From NCBI GenBank assembly GCA_022702545.1, contig JAHRBC010000007.1, forward strand, positions 1,674,001 to 1,738,000: 64,000 bases of DNA, in the 5' to 3' direction. The notes beneath the pieces were generated by a model. It had not been told where the DNA came from, made no database searches, and saw only the letters and a program-made list of their open reading frames with translations. The DNA comes from Phycomyces nitens. Lineage: Eukaryota; Mucoromycota; Mucoromycetes; Mucorales; Phycomycetaceae. The position numbers and the translations under genes were made by a program. Shown piece by piece: positions 41,575-52,204 of this stretch; the stretch's first letter is position 1; each line of letters opens with the position of its first letter.

Positions 41575-42909
41575 TTAGAGCCGGCCCGAGAGACGGTCAG
41601 GAGCGGCAGGACCCAGCCGGAGATAGGGCTTTAGCCTCTGCGCATGGACTTGGCTGAGGGTTCTTGTGGACCTACCCGTGTTCGCACGCAGAGAATACCG
41701 GTCATCTTGAATGTCTTGGATCGTGTAAGGGCCTTTCCAGGCGTGAGAGAGCTTACCTGAACGATCGTGGCGAGAGAGTTGTCTTGTGAAGATGAGCACT
41801 TCTTGATCAATCTCAAACTTGGGAGCCTTGCGCAGGTTGTTGAGGCGGAGTGCATTCGCAGCCCGGCCTTCCAGGTTTCTCAACCGGACCAGGTCAATGG
41901 CCGACGCCAGATTGGCACTCATGGTGGACGCGTAATTCTGAGTGGATTGAGAGGCAGGGACTTGGCCCAAGGAGGCAGGGAGTCTTGCTTCTCGCCTGTG
42001 GACCAACGAGAAAGGTGTGACCTTGGTGGACTGGTAGATTGACAAGTTGTAGGCCAACTGAAGCAACCCAAGGTGATGGTCCCAAGTTGAGTGGGCAGGT
42101 GCTTGGTCCAAGAATGCCACGATCATGTTTCTTAGAGTGCTCATGAAGCGTTCCACCATCCCATTTGCCTGAGGATGATAGGCGGGAGCAAACCGTTGAG
42201 AGATCCCTAGCTGGGTAGCCATAGCTTGCAGGAGTTGGGAAGAGAATGGTTGTCCATTGTCTGATTGAATGACGCGAGGTATGCCGTGTTCAGAGAAGAT
42301 GCGAGAGGCAAGGGCTGCAGTCACTGTTGCTTCGTGCAACCCCATGACAGGGATGATCACCACGTAGCGCGAGAAGAGGCACTGGGCTACCAGGACATAT
42401 CAATAGTCTTGCAGGCTGAGAGGCAGCGGCCCGAACGCATTGATGACAAGGTTGTCAAACGGAGCTTGAGCTGGCTCTTGGGCCATGAGGGCAGTGTGAC
42501 CCAGAGTGTGGCGGGGAGACTTGGTGAACTGACAAGTGTTGCAAGACAGAACTTCCCTGGTTACCCACAGCCAAAGGTCAGGAAACCAGAACAGGCATTG
42601 AAACTGCTGTAAAGTACGGGCCAGGCCCAAGTGGCCGGCCGATGGTATGTCATGTAGGAGGTGGAAAACGTCTTCCCTGAGAGATGCAGGCAAGACCAGA
42701 TGGGAACCGTGGAACACTAATCCCCTGGAGAGGGAGAAGGGTGCCTCCAACGTTTCGTCTGTGGTTAGCTGTTGGCAGAAAGGGTCTGCCGCCTGGGCGG
42801 CCAACAGTTCATCAACCCCAATGGCGTTTGTTGTAAATGAGTATTGATCACTGCTGAATCTGAGGGTAAGACTGAAGGATAAAATAATATCCTCAGCTAT
42901 TCCAGTCAA
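41575..42909 (-). pseudogene. Element A integrase remnant
   Basis: Minus-strand frame with one TGA (about 42404). From about 42828 down it reads AIGVDELLAAQAADPFCQQL, then an HHCC-type zinc region (LLHDIPSAGHLGL...SCNTCQ), then the integrase core. The first catalytic motif reads VINAFGPLP, where the family usually has an Asp, so this residue appears to be Asn. QSDNGQPF and NGMVERF supply the other two acidic positions. After the stop the same frame continues (YVLVAQCLFSRYVV). It ends near the 3' LTR. A nonsense codon plus a lost catalytic Asp make it inactive. Residues encoded above 42829 come from the inserted LTR. Confidence 0.8.
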
Positions 42910-43447
42910 ACGGATCTGCCTTTATGAGATTATCCAATACACAGATCATCATACACATAATTGATTATTATTTATTATTATTATTGTTATCACCATAATA
43001 TGGGATATACAGATATACACATATTTATCTAATGGCATCATCATATTCCATCTACATATTTCGTTGATTATATGAATACTTGATTGAGAGACTACAACTA
43101 CAATGAATTAATAATTCTAAAAACATTACCCAAGTATCTGGGTCGGAATATTAAAATATTACCAATAGCATAAATGCTCTTCTTTACCAAAGCTCTCTGG
43201 CTGATCTGACTGGAGAAGTATCATATCAATAGGTCTCTCTGGATCTTTCCAGAAAGACAATACTCCTGGAAGATGACTCATTGTGATAAATATTACCAAA
43301 GCATATACTGAATTATAAATCAGAAAACATATAAATATCAGTAGTTAGTTCTGTATAGAAACATAACCTTTTTCTGGATAATAAACACCCTACACAAGTT
43401 CTCACAAATTCTTTCATATCTTTCCTATTTTTACTCTACCCACAACA
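42829..43447 (-). repeat. Solo LTR-C (619 bp) inside element A
   Basis: Bounded TGTTGTAAATGAG...CCCACAACA in plus-strand reading. It is the reverse complement, at equal length, of the LTR-C copy that carries the CACTA element (47372-47836 plus 55560-55716, 619 bp after removing a 3-bp duplication). No convincing target duplication flanks it, in line with the deletion of the element A interior. Confidence 0.85.
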
Positions 43448-43653
43448 GACGGCTTGTATACAGGGATGGCCAGAGACTTGGCGGCAGAGGCGAGGTAGAG
43501 AGATGCCAGCATGTCGTTGGCCAAGATGCTAGGAATGTCCGGGGTAGCCATCTCATTGACGAATGAGGGGCTAGCAAGGGACTCTAGGATGGATCTGTGG
43601 CTGGCAAACGAGCTCAAACAATTGCGGGGATTGTGCTGGCTGAATTCTGCCAT
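43448..43653 (-). pseudogene. Element A gag 5' fragment
   Basis: A 69-codon start of an open frame (MAEFSQHNPRN...AAKSLAIPVYKPS) between the primer-binding region and the solo LTR-C. By position it is the gag N-terminus. It is cut off by LTR-C, beyond which integrase sequence resumes. Confidence 0.55.
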
Positions 43654-44151
43654 GGGGGTGGAAAGACGAAGGAACCGGGGAGATGGAGTAGAAAGTAGGT
43701 AGAGTCAGAGGCAGGATGGAAGAGACAAGCTTCTCCACCATGTAATAACTATGCAGAGTTATGGATATAAGAACAAGACTATTTTAGGCAAATAGGCTTG
43801 AGAAGAAGAATTTGAGCTTATGAAAGATGTTTGTTTATTGATGATATATTGGCAAGTATTTATACTAAATGGTGTCAAGAGAGAGAATACGAATGAGAAG
43901 GTAGATATGCATGGGTTTATGTAACCCACTACACAGGGAAGATAAGACGCAGAGAGATGCACCAACGTGCAGACCGAGGGTACTTCAAGATATTGGGTTT
44001 AGAGCGGAACTTATCCTTGGACACAACATATGGTATTTTCATATTTGGATAAGGATTTCTGGATGGTATAGTTTGTCTTGATTTTAGATAATCCAGCTAT
44101 CTGGGTTTATATATCACTTTTCTCTGATATACCATTATGTCAAATACAACA

Positions 44152-47100
44152 TTACCCCCCTCCAGACTTGACTTTAGTTAAGCGCTTGCTTTGGCATCTA
44201 TTATTGTAGTTCTTCTTGGAGATGGAGTTTGTTTTGTTTTGTGCACTGAGAATCTTGGTCTGGTCCTTTCTTGGACGTCCTCTTGGTCTTTTTACTACAA
44301 GCTCATTCGTGATATTCTGTTTGTCTCTGCGTACCCAATATTCTTGGATTGTTTGGAGATCTGTAAACTTATCCGGTGTGATCCAGGCATCTTCTTCTGG
44401 TCCATATCCTTTCCATCTCACCAGAAACTCACGCTTGCCAGCGTTGCCTCTGTGATTGAGGATTGCCTGTACTTCAAACAGTTCGTCTTTGAGTATTGCC
44501 TCGTCCATCGATATCAATTTCAAATCCGATGGTGGGTAATCTCTAGGCAAGAGTGCTCCTGTCTCATCTTGTAATACATATGAGCCTCCTTTGGTTTGAC
44601 GGATTACTGTGTATAGCCCTTGATATGCTGGAGCTAATTTGCTGCTTCTTGTAGGTAGTTTGATCATTACATAACTACCATTGTCAATTCTTGCAATTCG
44701 ATGCGTGCTATCAAACTTTTCTTTTTGTATGGCCGTAATTCGATCGGTTCTGTCTTTAATGGCTGGAAACACAACTTCTGCCATATGATCAATACGTTTG
44801 ATAAGTTCGTCATAGGTCATTGGTTTCGATGGTGTAGATTTGGGATCTCTATAGTCCTCAAAAGCGTTCATTTGTCTAGCAAACATCAGTGAAAATGGAG
44901 CAGTATTTAACCTTTTTGACATCTTATTATTGATTGCCAATTGTACAGCTGGGAGATAATAGTCCCAATCTTTTCCAGTTCCTGCTACCATCTTTCTGAT
45001 GACTTGCATAGATGTCTGTACCCATCTCTCTGCTAGGCCATTTGCTCTAGGGTGGTATGGTGTTACAAGTCTATGATCGACTCCTGTATTCTGTAGTAAT
45101 TTCTTCATCAGTTCATTCTTGAACTCTGTGCCATTATCAGATTGTATGATTTGTGGAAACCCGAAATCACCAAATATCTGTACTAGTGTTTTGACAATAG
45201 TGTCTGATTGTTTGTTCGGAATTGCTCTTAATAAGCAGAAGCGTGTGCAAACGTCTACCATTACAAATAGGTATACATTACTCTCTGTTGTAGGATGTAA
45301 TGGGCCAGCTAGGTCGATTGCCCAGTGGTCTCCTGGTACATATGCATGGATAGGTCTTAGAGGATTATAGCCTTTCTTAGTGATATTATATTTCTGACAA
45401 GACGGACATTCTTTTACACATTCAAGTGCATCTTGGATCATATTTGCCCAATGTATACCGTTCTTGTGATTCAATTCTACTATGTGTTCTGCACCAAAGT
45501 GTCCAAAGAGATGCGCTTTCATTAATATATCTTTGCGCTCTTCTTCTGGAGGTGTCATGTAGTCTATGGTATCACTCTTTGTCTTGACCGTAAATACTCT
45601 TTGGTCCTTTGGTTTAGATGTGTACTCAATTTGTTCAAACTTCGGATTCTGCTGAGCCTCTATTTTGTCTTGAGATGGCTTCAGTGCCTCATTACCCCCC
45701 TCCAGACTATTTTCCGGGGAGAATAGACAAGATAAATAATCCGGTAACTTGTTGCTGATGCCAGGTATGTGTACCACATCATAATTATAATCAAGTAACG
45801 TATCCATCCACTGGATCATCATGGGATTCGCCACCTTTTGCGTGTGGATATATGTCAAAGCCTTGTGGTCAGTGTACAATGTGAATTTCTGTCCCCATAA
45901 GAATTTGTGGAATTTCTTAAGTGCGAATACCATGGCTAGTAGCTCACGTTTTGTCGTAGAATAATTACGTTCTGATTTTGATAAAGCTCTGGCCATAAAT
46001 CCAATGTACTTCTTTTGGTCATTGATATTTTGATACAGAGTAGCACCAATTCCTAGATTGGAAGCATCAGTGGCAACAAAGAATGGTTGAGATAAGTCAG
46101 GAAAGTGCAATATGGGATTTGTTTGCAAAATGGCTTTAAGCTGCTCGAAACTCCGTTGGTGATCATTATTCCAAATCTTGGATAAGCTACCAGCGTTTCT
46201 GAGAGCATCCAGTGGCGCAGTAATGTGGGCTGCCACTGGTATGTATTCATGAAAATAATTGATGACTCCTAGAAAGCTCTGGATGTCTTTTCCTGTCTTT
46301 GGTATAGGCCATTGCAGCACATTCGTGATCTTTCTTTGGTCAATTCGACTGCCTTGTGCGTCGACTGAGAATCCCAGTAAGTAGACTGACTTCTGGGCAA
46401 AATGACATTTGTTGGGGTTCAAAATTAGATTGACCTCTGTCAATTTGTTGATAGCTTGACAAACATGATGGGTATGTTCCTCTAGATTCTTGGAGAAAAT
46501 GACGATGTCATCCACAAACGTTTGTATAAAAGGCATGTCCTGGAATATCAAAGACATGACTCTTTGGAACTTTGATGATAAGGGCTTGAGTCCAAAAGGA
46601 CATCCCTGAAACATATACTGCAGATTATTGTGCGTAAATGTCGTTTTATGTTGATCCTCTTTGCGTATTTGGAAGCGATGGAAGGCGCTTTTTAAATCAA
46701 GTGTAGAAAATACACTTGCTCCTGCTAGAGTATCGAAGATCTCTCGGATTAATGGCAAAGGGTATCGGTCATCAGGAAGCAATTTATTAATGTGCCGAGG
46801 ATCAAGGCATGGTCTCTTGCCCGTCTTGTTTCCTTGTGCATCTTTTTTGTCAGCCAGAGTCAGTGGACTGTTCCATGCTGAGTTTACTGTCGATTTCACA
46901 ATAGTTCCTTCTTTCAGCCAGTTATTAACGGCCTCATCTATGATGGGTCTTAATGCATAGGGAATAGGATATTGTCTTTGGTACGTAGTCGCAGCTTCTG
47001 GTGTGTGCAATGCCACCACCGATTCAGGTACTGTACAAAATGAATCTTTTGGTATTGCTTCATTAGCCTTAATATATGGTGTGACTGCTGAGAAAAACTT

Positions 47101-47371
47101 TGCTCTTTCAGCCTCTGTGCCGTAGGGTGCATTGTTTGGCTCAAGATCATCTATTATGGGCTGTTCCTTTTTTATATTTTCTTTATAATCATTTGCATTC
47201 CAAGACGTGGCAACACCCATAAAGGCTATTCCCATCTTTGGCATAATATCAAAACCAAGAATAAGATCAACACCTTCGATATTCATATCAATAAGTTCAA
47301 ATTCGTGTGTAAAAGAGTGGCCATTAGCATAACTAACTAGCAAAGAAGATGTCTTTCCTATACGTTGCACA
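44152..47371 (-). CDS. pol: Element B pol: RT, RNase H, integrase, chromodomain (split from gag-PR)
   Basis: The open frame extends to 47442, but codons above 47371 are LTR-C sequence. In order it encodes the C-terminal protease half (VDLILGFDIMPKMGI); reverse transcriptase (LDLKSAFHRFQI, FVDDIVIFS catalytic motif); RNase H (VATDASNLGIGATL, YTDHKAL); integrase with an HHCC finger (HLFGHFGAEH...CPSCQ) and DDE residues in AIDLAGPL, QSDNGTEF and NGLAERW; and a C-terminal chromodomain (FEVQAILNHRGNAGKREFLVRWKGYGPEEDAW, around residues 985-1030 of the frame), the mark of chromoviruses that target modified histones. No stop or frameshift is seen over 3.2 kb. The last codons (SGGG, stop) overlap the polypurine tract and the stop touches the LTR. 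Confidence 0.93.
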
Positions 47372-47836
47372 TGTTGTGGGTAGAAATAAACTTGGAAAGA
47401 TACGAAAGAATTCGTGAGAACTTGTGTAGGGTGTTTATTCAAAAGAAAAAGGTTATGTTTCTACACAGAACTAACTACTGATATTTATATGTTTTCTGAT
47501 TTATAATTCAGTATATGCTTTGGTAATATTTATCACAATGAGTCATCTTCCAGGAGTATTGTCTTTCTGGAAAGATCCAGAGAGACCTATTGATATGATA
47601 CTTCTCCAGTCAGATCAGCCAGAGAGCTTTGGTAAAGAAGAGCATTTATGCTATTGGTAATATTTTAATATTCCGACCCAGATACTTGGGTAATGTTTTT
47701 AGAATTATTAATTCATTGTAGTTGTAGTCTCTCAATCAAGTATTCATATAATCAACGAAATATGTAGATGGAATATGATGATGCCATTAGATAAATATGT
47801 GTATATCTGTATATCCCATATTATGGTGATAACAAT

Positions 47837-49535
47837 CACTGCAAAAAATAAAGAAATTCCAATAACGTAAAAGTGGCAATGTTGTACTATAAAGCAATGT
47901 TTTAACATAGGGTGGTTTTTTTTCAACTATGAGACAAGCTACCTTGTCAGCTATCTCGTTGACGTGCTATCTAGTAGTGGATTTTTGAAATAATGTGCTG
48001 CAGGTGAGGGCTGTTAGCACTTTCGGTGTACTGATCTGATCTGGAAAAACAAAAAGAAATATTTAAAAGTACGGTTCTATTTTGGTGCTGTATTTATGGA
48101 CCTGGAAATATTGGGAGAATCATATATTCATGAAAATACATGGTCGTGTATTTGTCAAAAATATTGAGCATACTCTTCATGAAAGCCAATTAAATGAATG
48201 GATTGAAAGCTTCTTTATTCTTCTTCACCAGTAATATATCACCCATTATTTGATTTCCCGTTTATAATTGATTGGTAATGTTTTACGTTTTTATTTTTAT
48301 TAGAAAGAATAGAATGTTTCTAGGGTCAGGGTCTACTATTACGCCTATTCCTATGCCTAGCCGTTTCTACCTGGTTGCTTGCTGCTATTTGGATGGAATA
48401 TTTTTATACATAAAAAATACCTGCAAAAATATGAATATCCAACGATTTTTTGGGCTGCAGGAGTGTTCTGTAAAAGATAAAGAAGTGTTATTGATATGGG
48501 ATACAAAGAGGAAATTTTTGTGTGTCAAAAGATACTTACATTGCAAGAGATGGGCAAGAGTGGGCAAAGGGGACTTGATTTTTAAGGCTGGCTGGGCTGT
48601 GTGGCGGGTTTTACTATAAAAAAGGGAATAAAAATTAATATGGGTGAACAGAGTGACGATATATTTAATTTACATACCAGGAGCCAAATGGGTTATCAAA
48701 GTAGGGGGCATGGTGTGCAAAGGAAGCCCAAGTGAGTCTATAAAACACATAATAATAATTATTAATAAATAGTCTGAATAATATTTTGAATAAGCAAAAA
48801 GAGATTTATAAAGAATATTACCTTTATGATTACAATCGCGAATGATGGAGGAGGCCGATGGCGTGAATAGACAGGGCAGTCTACAATGGAATAGAGTCAG
48901 AGAGGGAACAAGTATGATTGAAAGAAATTTTTTTACCTGGTGCCAATGGCATCCTTATATAAGTTGTTTGGCTAATCTGAGAGAGAAAGTGAAAATAATT
49001 TTTATCAAGATGATGGTACCAGTGAATGCGGCCAGTGATTATTTGTCTAGATGGCTATTGTGGAAAGGATGAGTTGCAATGGGAGCGCACATCTATGAAA
49101 AAGAGATTAATTTGTGTGTATAAAGAGGTATAAAAAATGTCTTACCAGAGAAAGGCGCCGATATCAAAAAAGCAAGCAAAAGGAAAAATAAAGGGAACCA
49201 AAGAAAAAGGAGAGAATCTGAAATTTTTTTCACCTTTGAAACATGCTGCGGAAGGTGTGATGGATTGAGCCCAAAAACAATATCAAGGCCAATTTGCATC
49301 TCAGTGCTTCAAGACAATGGATGAACATCTTTATAGTCATTCAAAATGCCTATATATAATGGCCTTTTTGATAGTATTCAACCTCTCTTACTTTTACAAC
49401 AACCCACACACACACACACACACTTACTCACCCACCCACTCAAACAGTTTTTGTATGTATATTATATTTATTTTTATTTCAATTGAACAAAAACTAATAA
49501 TTATAATCGAAATATACTTTACCGTATTCTAGAAA
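47837..49535. other. CACTA left subterminal region, no gene called
   Basis: 1.7 kb between the left terminus and the accessory gene. AT-rich with scattered short frames (for example 48272-48619, +) without known domains. It likely contains subterminal transposase-binding sequences, but I could not define a repeated motif. A CACA run lies at 49407-49422. Confidence 0.4.
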
Positions 49536-52003
49536 ATGGTTAATCAAAGAAGAACAATTGCTCCTCGTCCTGCTACTGCTGACATGGATCTGATATTGGA
49601 AAAGCTTGTTGCCATGGAGAACAAGATGACCATTATGGAAGGCAAGATGGTGACATCAAACGCCAGACTTGTAACAATGGATTCCAGACTTGGTGTCATT
49701 ATTGTAGGAAACCGTGAGACTATCACTGCCATTGATAATTCTGTTGAGGCTGCTCCTGCTGCTCCTGCTGTTCCTGCTGCTCCTGCTGCTCCTGTTGCCT
49801 CCACCAGTGCAACTAGCAATGTTGTTGTGACGGATCCCATTGCTTTGTCAAACCCCAGCAAGAGAGTTTCCACAGAGGTTTATGTAAGTATTATACACTG
49901 AGTGGGAGAAATTAAAGAAACGTTTTTTAAACTCAATAAATCTTTTAAACTTGGAGCAGTTTTCTTTTCTTTTAAATCAACAACATTTATAATGAATCAA
50001 CAAATCAACAACACGACATTACTGCCTGAGATCTCTTCTAAAAGCAAGAAAAAGACGGACAATGTTACACGCGCCATCATTGTACATGAGAGCATTGTAA
50101 ATGGCACTAAGCAATGTGACATTGCCAGAAAGCTCAATGTTAGCAAGCTTGTTGTAACAAGAGTACTCAAGCACTACAAAAATACTGGCTCATATGAAAA
50201 AGTTAAGAACCCAGGCAGACCATTAAAGCTTACGGAGAGGGATGGGAGAGAGATTCTTCGGGAGATCATGAAGGATCCAACACAGACAATGTCAGCTTTG
50301 AGAAAGTCTGCTACCACACCTACATCAGCCAAGACTTTCTGCAAGTTTCTTCATAGACAAGGAATATACTCTAGGAGATTGATCAAAAAGCCTAAGATCT
50401 CCAAAGAAAATCAGAAAAAATGGTTGAAATGGGCAATGGCTCATCTCTATTGGAGCATCACAGAATGGAACTCCATCATCTGGTCTGATGAATCGCGCTT
50501 CAAGCTCCACGGAAGTGATGGACGCCGGAGAGTCCTTTGGTACAACAATACTGGTCTTCTCTCCACTTTCATCTCACCAACTATGAAGTTTGGAGGTGGT
50601 TCTGTTATGGTTTGGGGATGTTTCTTTGGGAAGAGTGTCGGAGATTTAAAATTTGTGCCAGGGAAGATTGATTCCAAGAAGTATATCCAGACTTTAGAAG
50701 AGGGATATCTTCCCTCCCTTGCTAGATTTAAGGAAAAATCAAGTTGGAGACGGTTCAGACTACAAGAGGACAATTCCAGCTGTCATGTGAGCAAGATGAC
50801 TATGGCATGGAAGCAGCAGCACAGGCTGAAACCTTTGCCTGACTGGTCAGCCCAAAGCCCTGATCTCAATCCAATTGAGCACCTTTGGGACTATCTTGGA
50901 AAGAGAATCAGGTCCAGAAGATATAACTTATACAGTTTATATCATATCAGACATGCTTTGGAGAGGGAATGGAGGCGTATTCCAAAGGAGTATTTGGAAA
51001 GCCTAATTTCCAGTATGCATAAAAGATGCCAGGCAGTCATAGATGCCAAAGGTTGTCCAACAAAGTATTAATAAATAATCAATATTATTATATATTTTGA
51101 AAGAAAACAATCCTTTTTATTCACTCTGAGTGTTCTATACTCATTACATTATTTTTTTTCCATCTTTTTTGATGTATGAATGTGAGGTTTTTTTTGTGAA
51201 GTTTTGCGGGCTATAAAAAGTTTCTTTAATTTCTCCCACTCAGTGTACTAAAGAACAAAGACTATACTATCAGTTTGTTAACTTTTATATATTATTAGGC
51301 TGCAATCTGCAAATTCATGTGGAATCCAAAGTTTCGGTCAACTGTCCCAGCAGAAGTAGAGGCCAACAACAATAAGCCCAGGTGGAACACTGATGTTCAC
51401 TTCAACGTGACTCCCAACAAGGAGTTGGTTGATCGAATGCTCGTCTACCTGGGGCGCAAGTTTGCTGGCGACGGAATGAGGCAAAAGGATCTTTGTGAGA
51501 GGCTCCACAAGAATTTCATTAGTAGATGCCGAAAAGTGAGAGAGTCTCCTGCTGTGAGGGCTGCGTTGAACAGACGTTCACGAAGATCTGGTCGTGCAAA
51601 CGAAGTAAGTTGTTTGCAATATATTAAAAATCCATTAAACGCATATTAATAATAATATTTGTAGAACTATGCTCGTCGTTTGGCAGCATATGACAATAAC
51701 AGGGCTGAGATCAACCAGGAGATGGGTTGGAACTGCATAGGTGCACTCCAAAAGGGAGCAATGTCCGAGGGAGAATCAGATGACGAAGTCTCTGAAGCAG
51801 GAAGAAGACGTGTGGTTCGCACAATTCGCCCAAGTTGGAGAAGCAATGAAGTGAGTTGTTGAGCTGAATATAAATAGTATATTGAATGACTGTAGATTAC
51901 TGATGCGCAATTGATAGTTTAACTGATTTATCCAAGTCGTTGACAGATTCGTTGGTCTCCAACTTGGAGCAAACTCCCACCAGTTGTTGTCAAGGGTTTA
52001 TGA
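49536..52003 (+). CDS. CACTA accessory gene, unknown function (tnpA-like position)
   Basis: Four inferred exons (49536-49883, 51299-51604, 51665-51850, 51947-52003) give 298 aa. It begins MVNQRRTIAPRPATADMDL with a predicted coiled coil (LEKLVAMENKMTIMEGKM), then an Ala/Pro-rich linker. Exon 2 is basic and aromatic (KPRWNTDVHFNVTPNKELVDRMLVYLGRKFAG, CERLHKNFISRCRKV), followed by an acidic segment and a WSPTWSKLPPVVV end. I know no family. Its place in the element, opposite the transposase, recalls the DNA-binding tnpA-type partner of plant CACTA elements, but that is inference. A full Tc1 element lies in intron 1, where splicing could remove it. No internal stops. Confidence 0.6.
49896..51245 (+). 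mobile_element. Tc1/mariner element, 1350 bp, intact
   Basis: Terminal inverted repeats CACTGAGTGGGAGAAATTAAAGAAAC match perfectly for at least 26 bp and are flanked by TA (49894-49895 and 51246-51247). It sits inside intron 1 of the CACTA accessory gene. The perfect ends and complete transposase suggest recent insertion. Confidence 0.95.
49992..51071 (+). CDS. Tc1-like transposase
   Basis: 359 aa, starting at MNQQINNTTLL. The N-terminal helix-turn-helix DNA-binding region includes GTKQCDIARKLNVSKLVVTRVLK and a GRP hook (KNPGRPLKLT). The catalytic domain has IIWSDESRF, GGGSVMVWG, LQEDNSSCH and SPDLNPIEHLW. I count 35 residues between the second Asp (EDN) and the Glu, i.e. DD35E rather than Tc1's usual DD34E. 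It cuts and pastes the element at TA sites. The upstream open frame reaches 49902, but the first ATG in a sensible context is 49992. No stops or frameshifts. Confidence 0.93.
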   Translation: MNQQINNTTLLPEISSKSKKKTDNVTRAIIVHESIVNGTKQCDIARKLNVSKLVVTRVLKHYKNTGSYEKVKNPGRPLKLTERDGREILREIMKDPTQTMSALRKSATTPTSAKTFCKFLHRQGIYSRRLIKKPKISKENQKKWLKWAMAHLYWSITEWNSIIWSDESRFKLHGSDGRRRVLWYNNTGLLSTFISPTMKFGGGSVMVWGCFFGKSVGDLKFVPGKIDSKKYIQTLEEGYLPSLARFKEKSSWRRFRLQEDNSSCHVSKMTMAWKQQHRLKPLPDWSAQSPDLNPIEHLWDYLGKRIRSRRYNLYSLYHIRHALEREWRRIPKEYLESLISSMHKRCQAVIDAKGCPTKY

Positions 52004-52204
52004 CAGAACTGTGGACGTGGCAGTCCTGACTAATTTTAATCCCAGTCTTCCTCAGTAGGCTCTTAGACATGGGCTTTAATAAAATATTTTTTTTATCTAT
52101 CCATCTATTTTTTTTGATATGCATTACGTTTTGACAACATTTATAAAGGCAATGCTATTTCTGTTTGTTTTTTTTATGAAAGAGAAAAGATATTTATTTA
52201 TTTA
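52004..52204. other. Short gap between convergent CACTA genes
   Basis: Separates the 3' end of the accessory gene (+) from the 3' end of the transposase gene (-). It contains an AATAAA at 52078-52083, a likely polyadenylation signal for the accessory gene. Confidence 0.45.

Larger units (their letters stand above)
41277..44028 (-). mobile_element. Element A: deleted Ty3/Gypsy element nested in B's 3' LTR
   Basis: Two 288-bp LTRs (41277-41564 and 43741-44028; TGTAATAACTATG...GGACACAACA) are flanked by a TATG target duplication (41273-41276 and 44029-44032). Next to the 5' LTR on the minus strand the sequence is TGGTGGAGAAGCTTGTC, a good tRNA primer-binding site (complementary to a ...CCACCA end). 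Only a gag start and the integrase remain; a solo LTR-C (42829-43447) lies between them and protease, RT and RNase H are missing. Confidence 0.85.
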
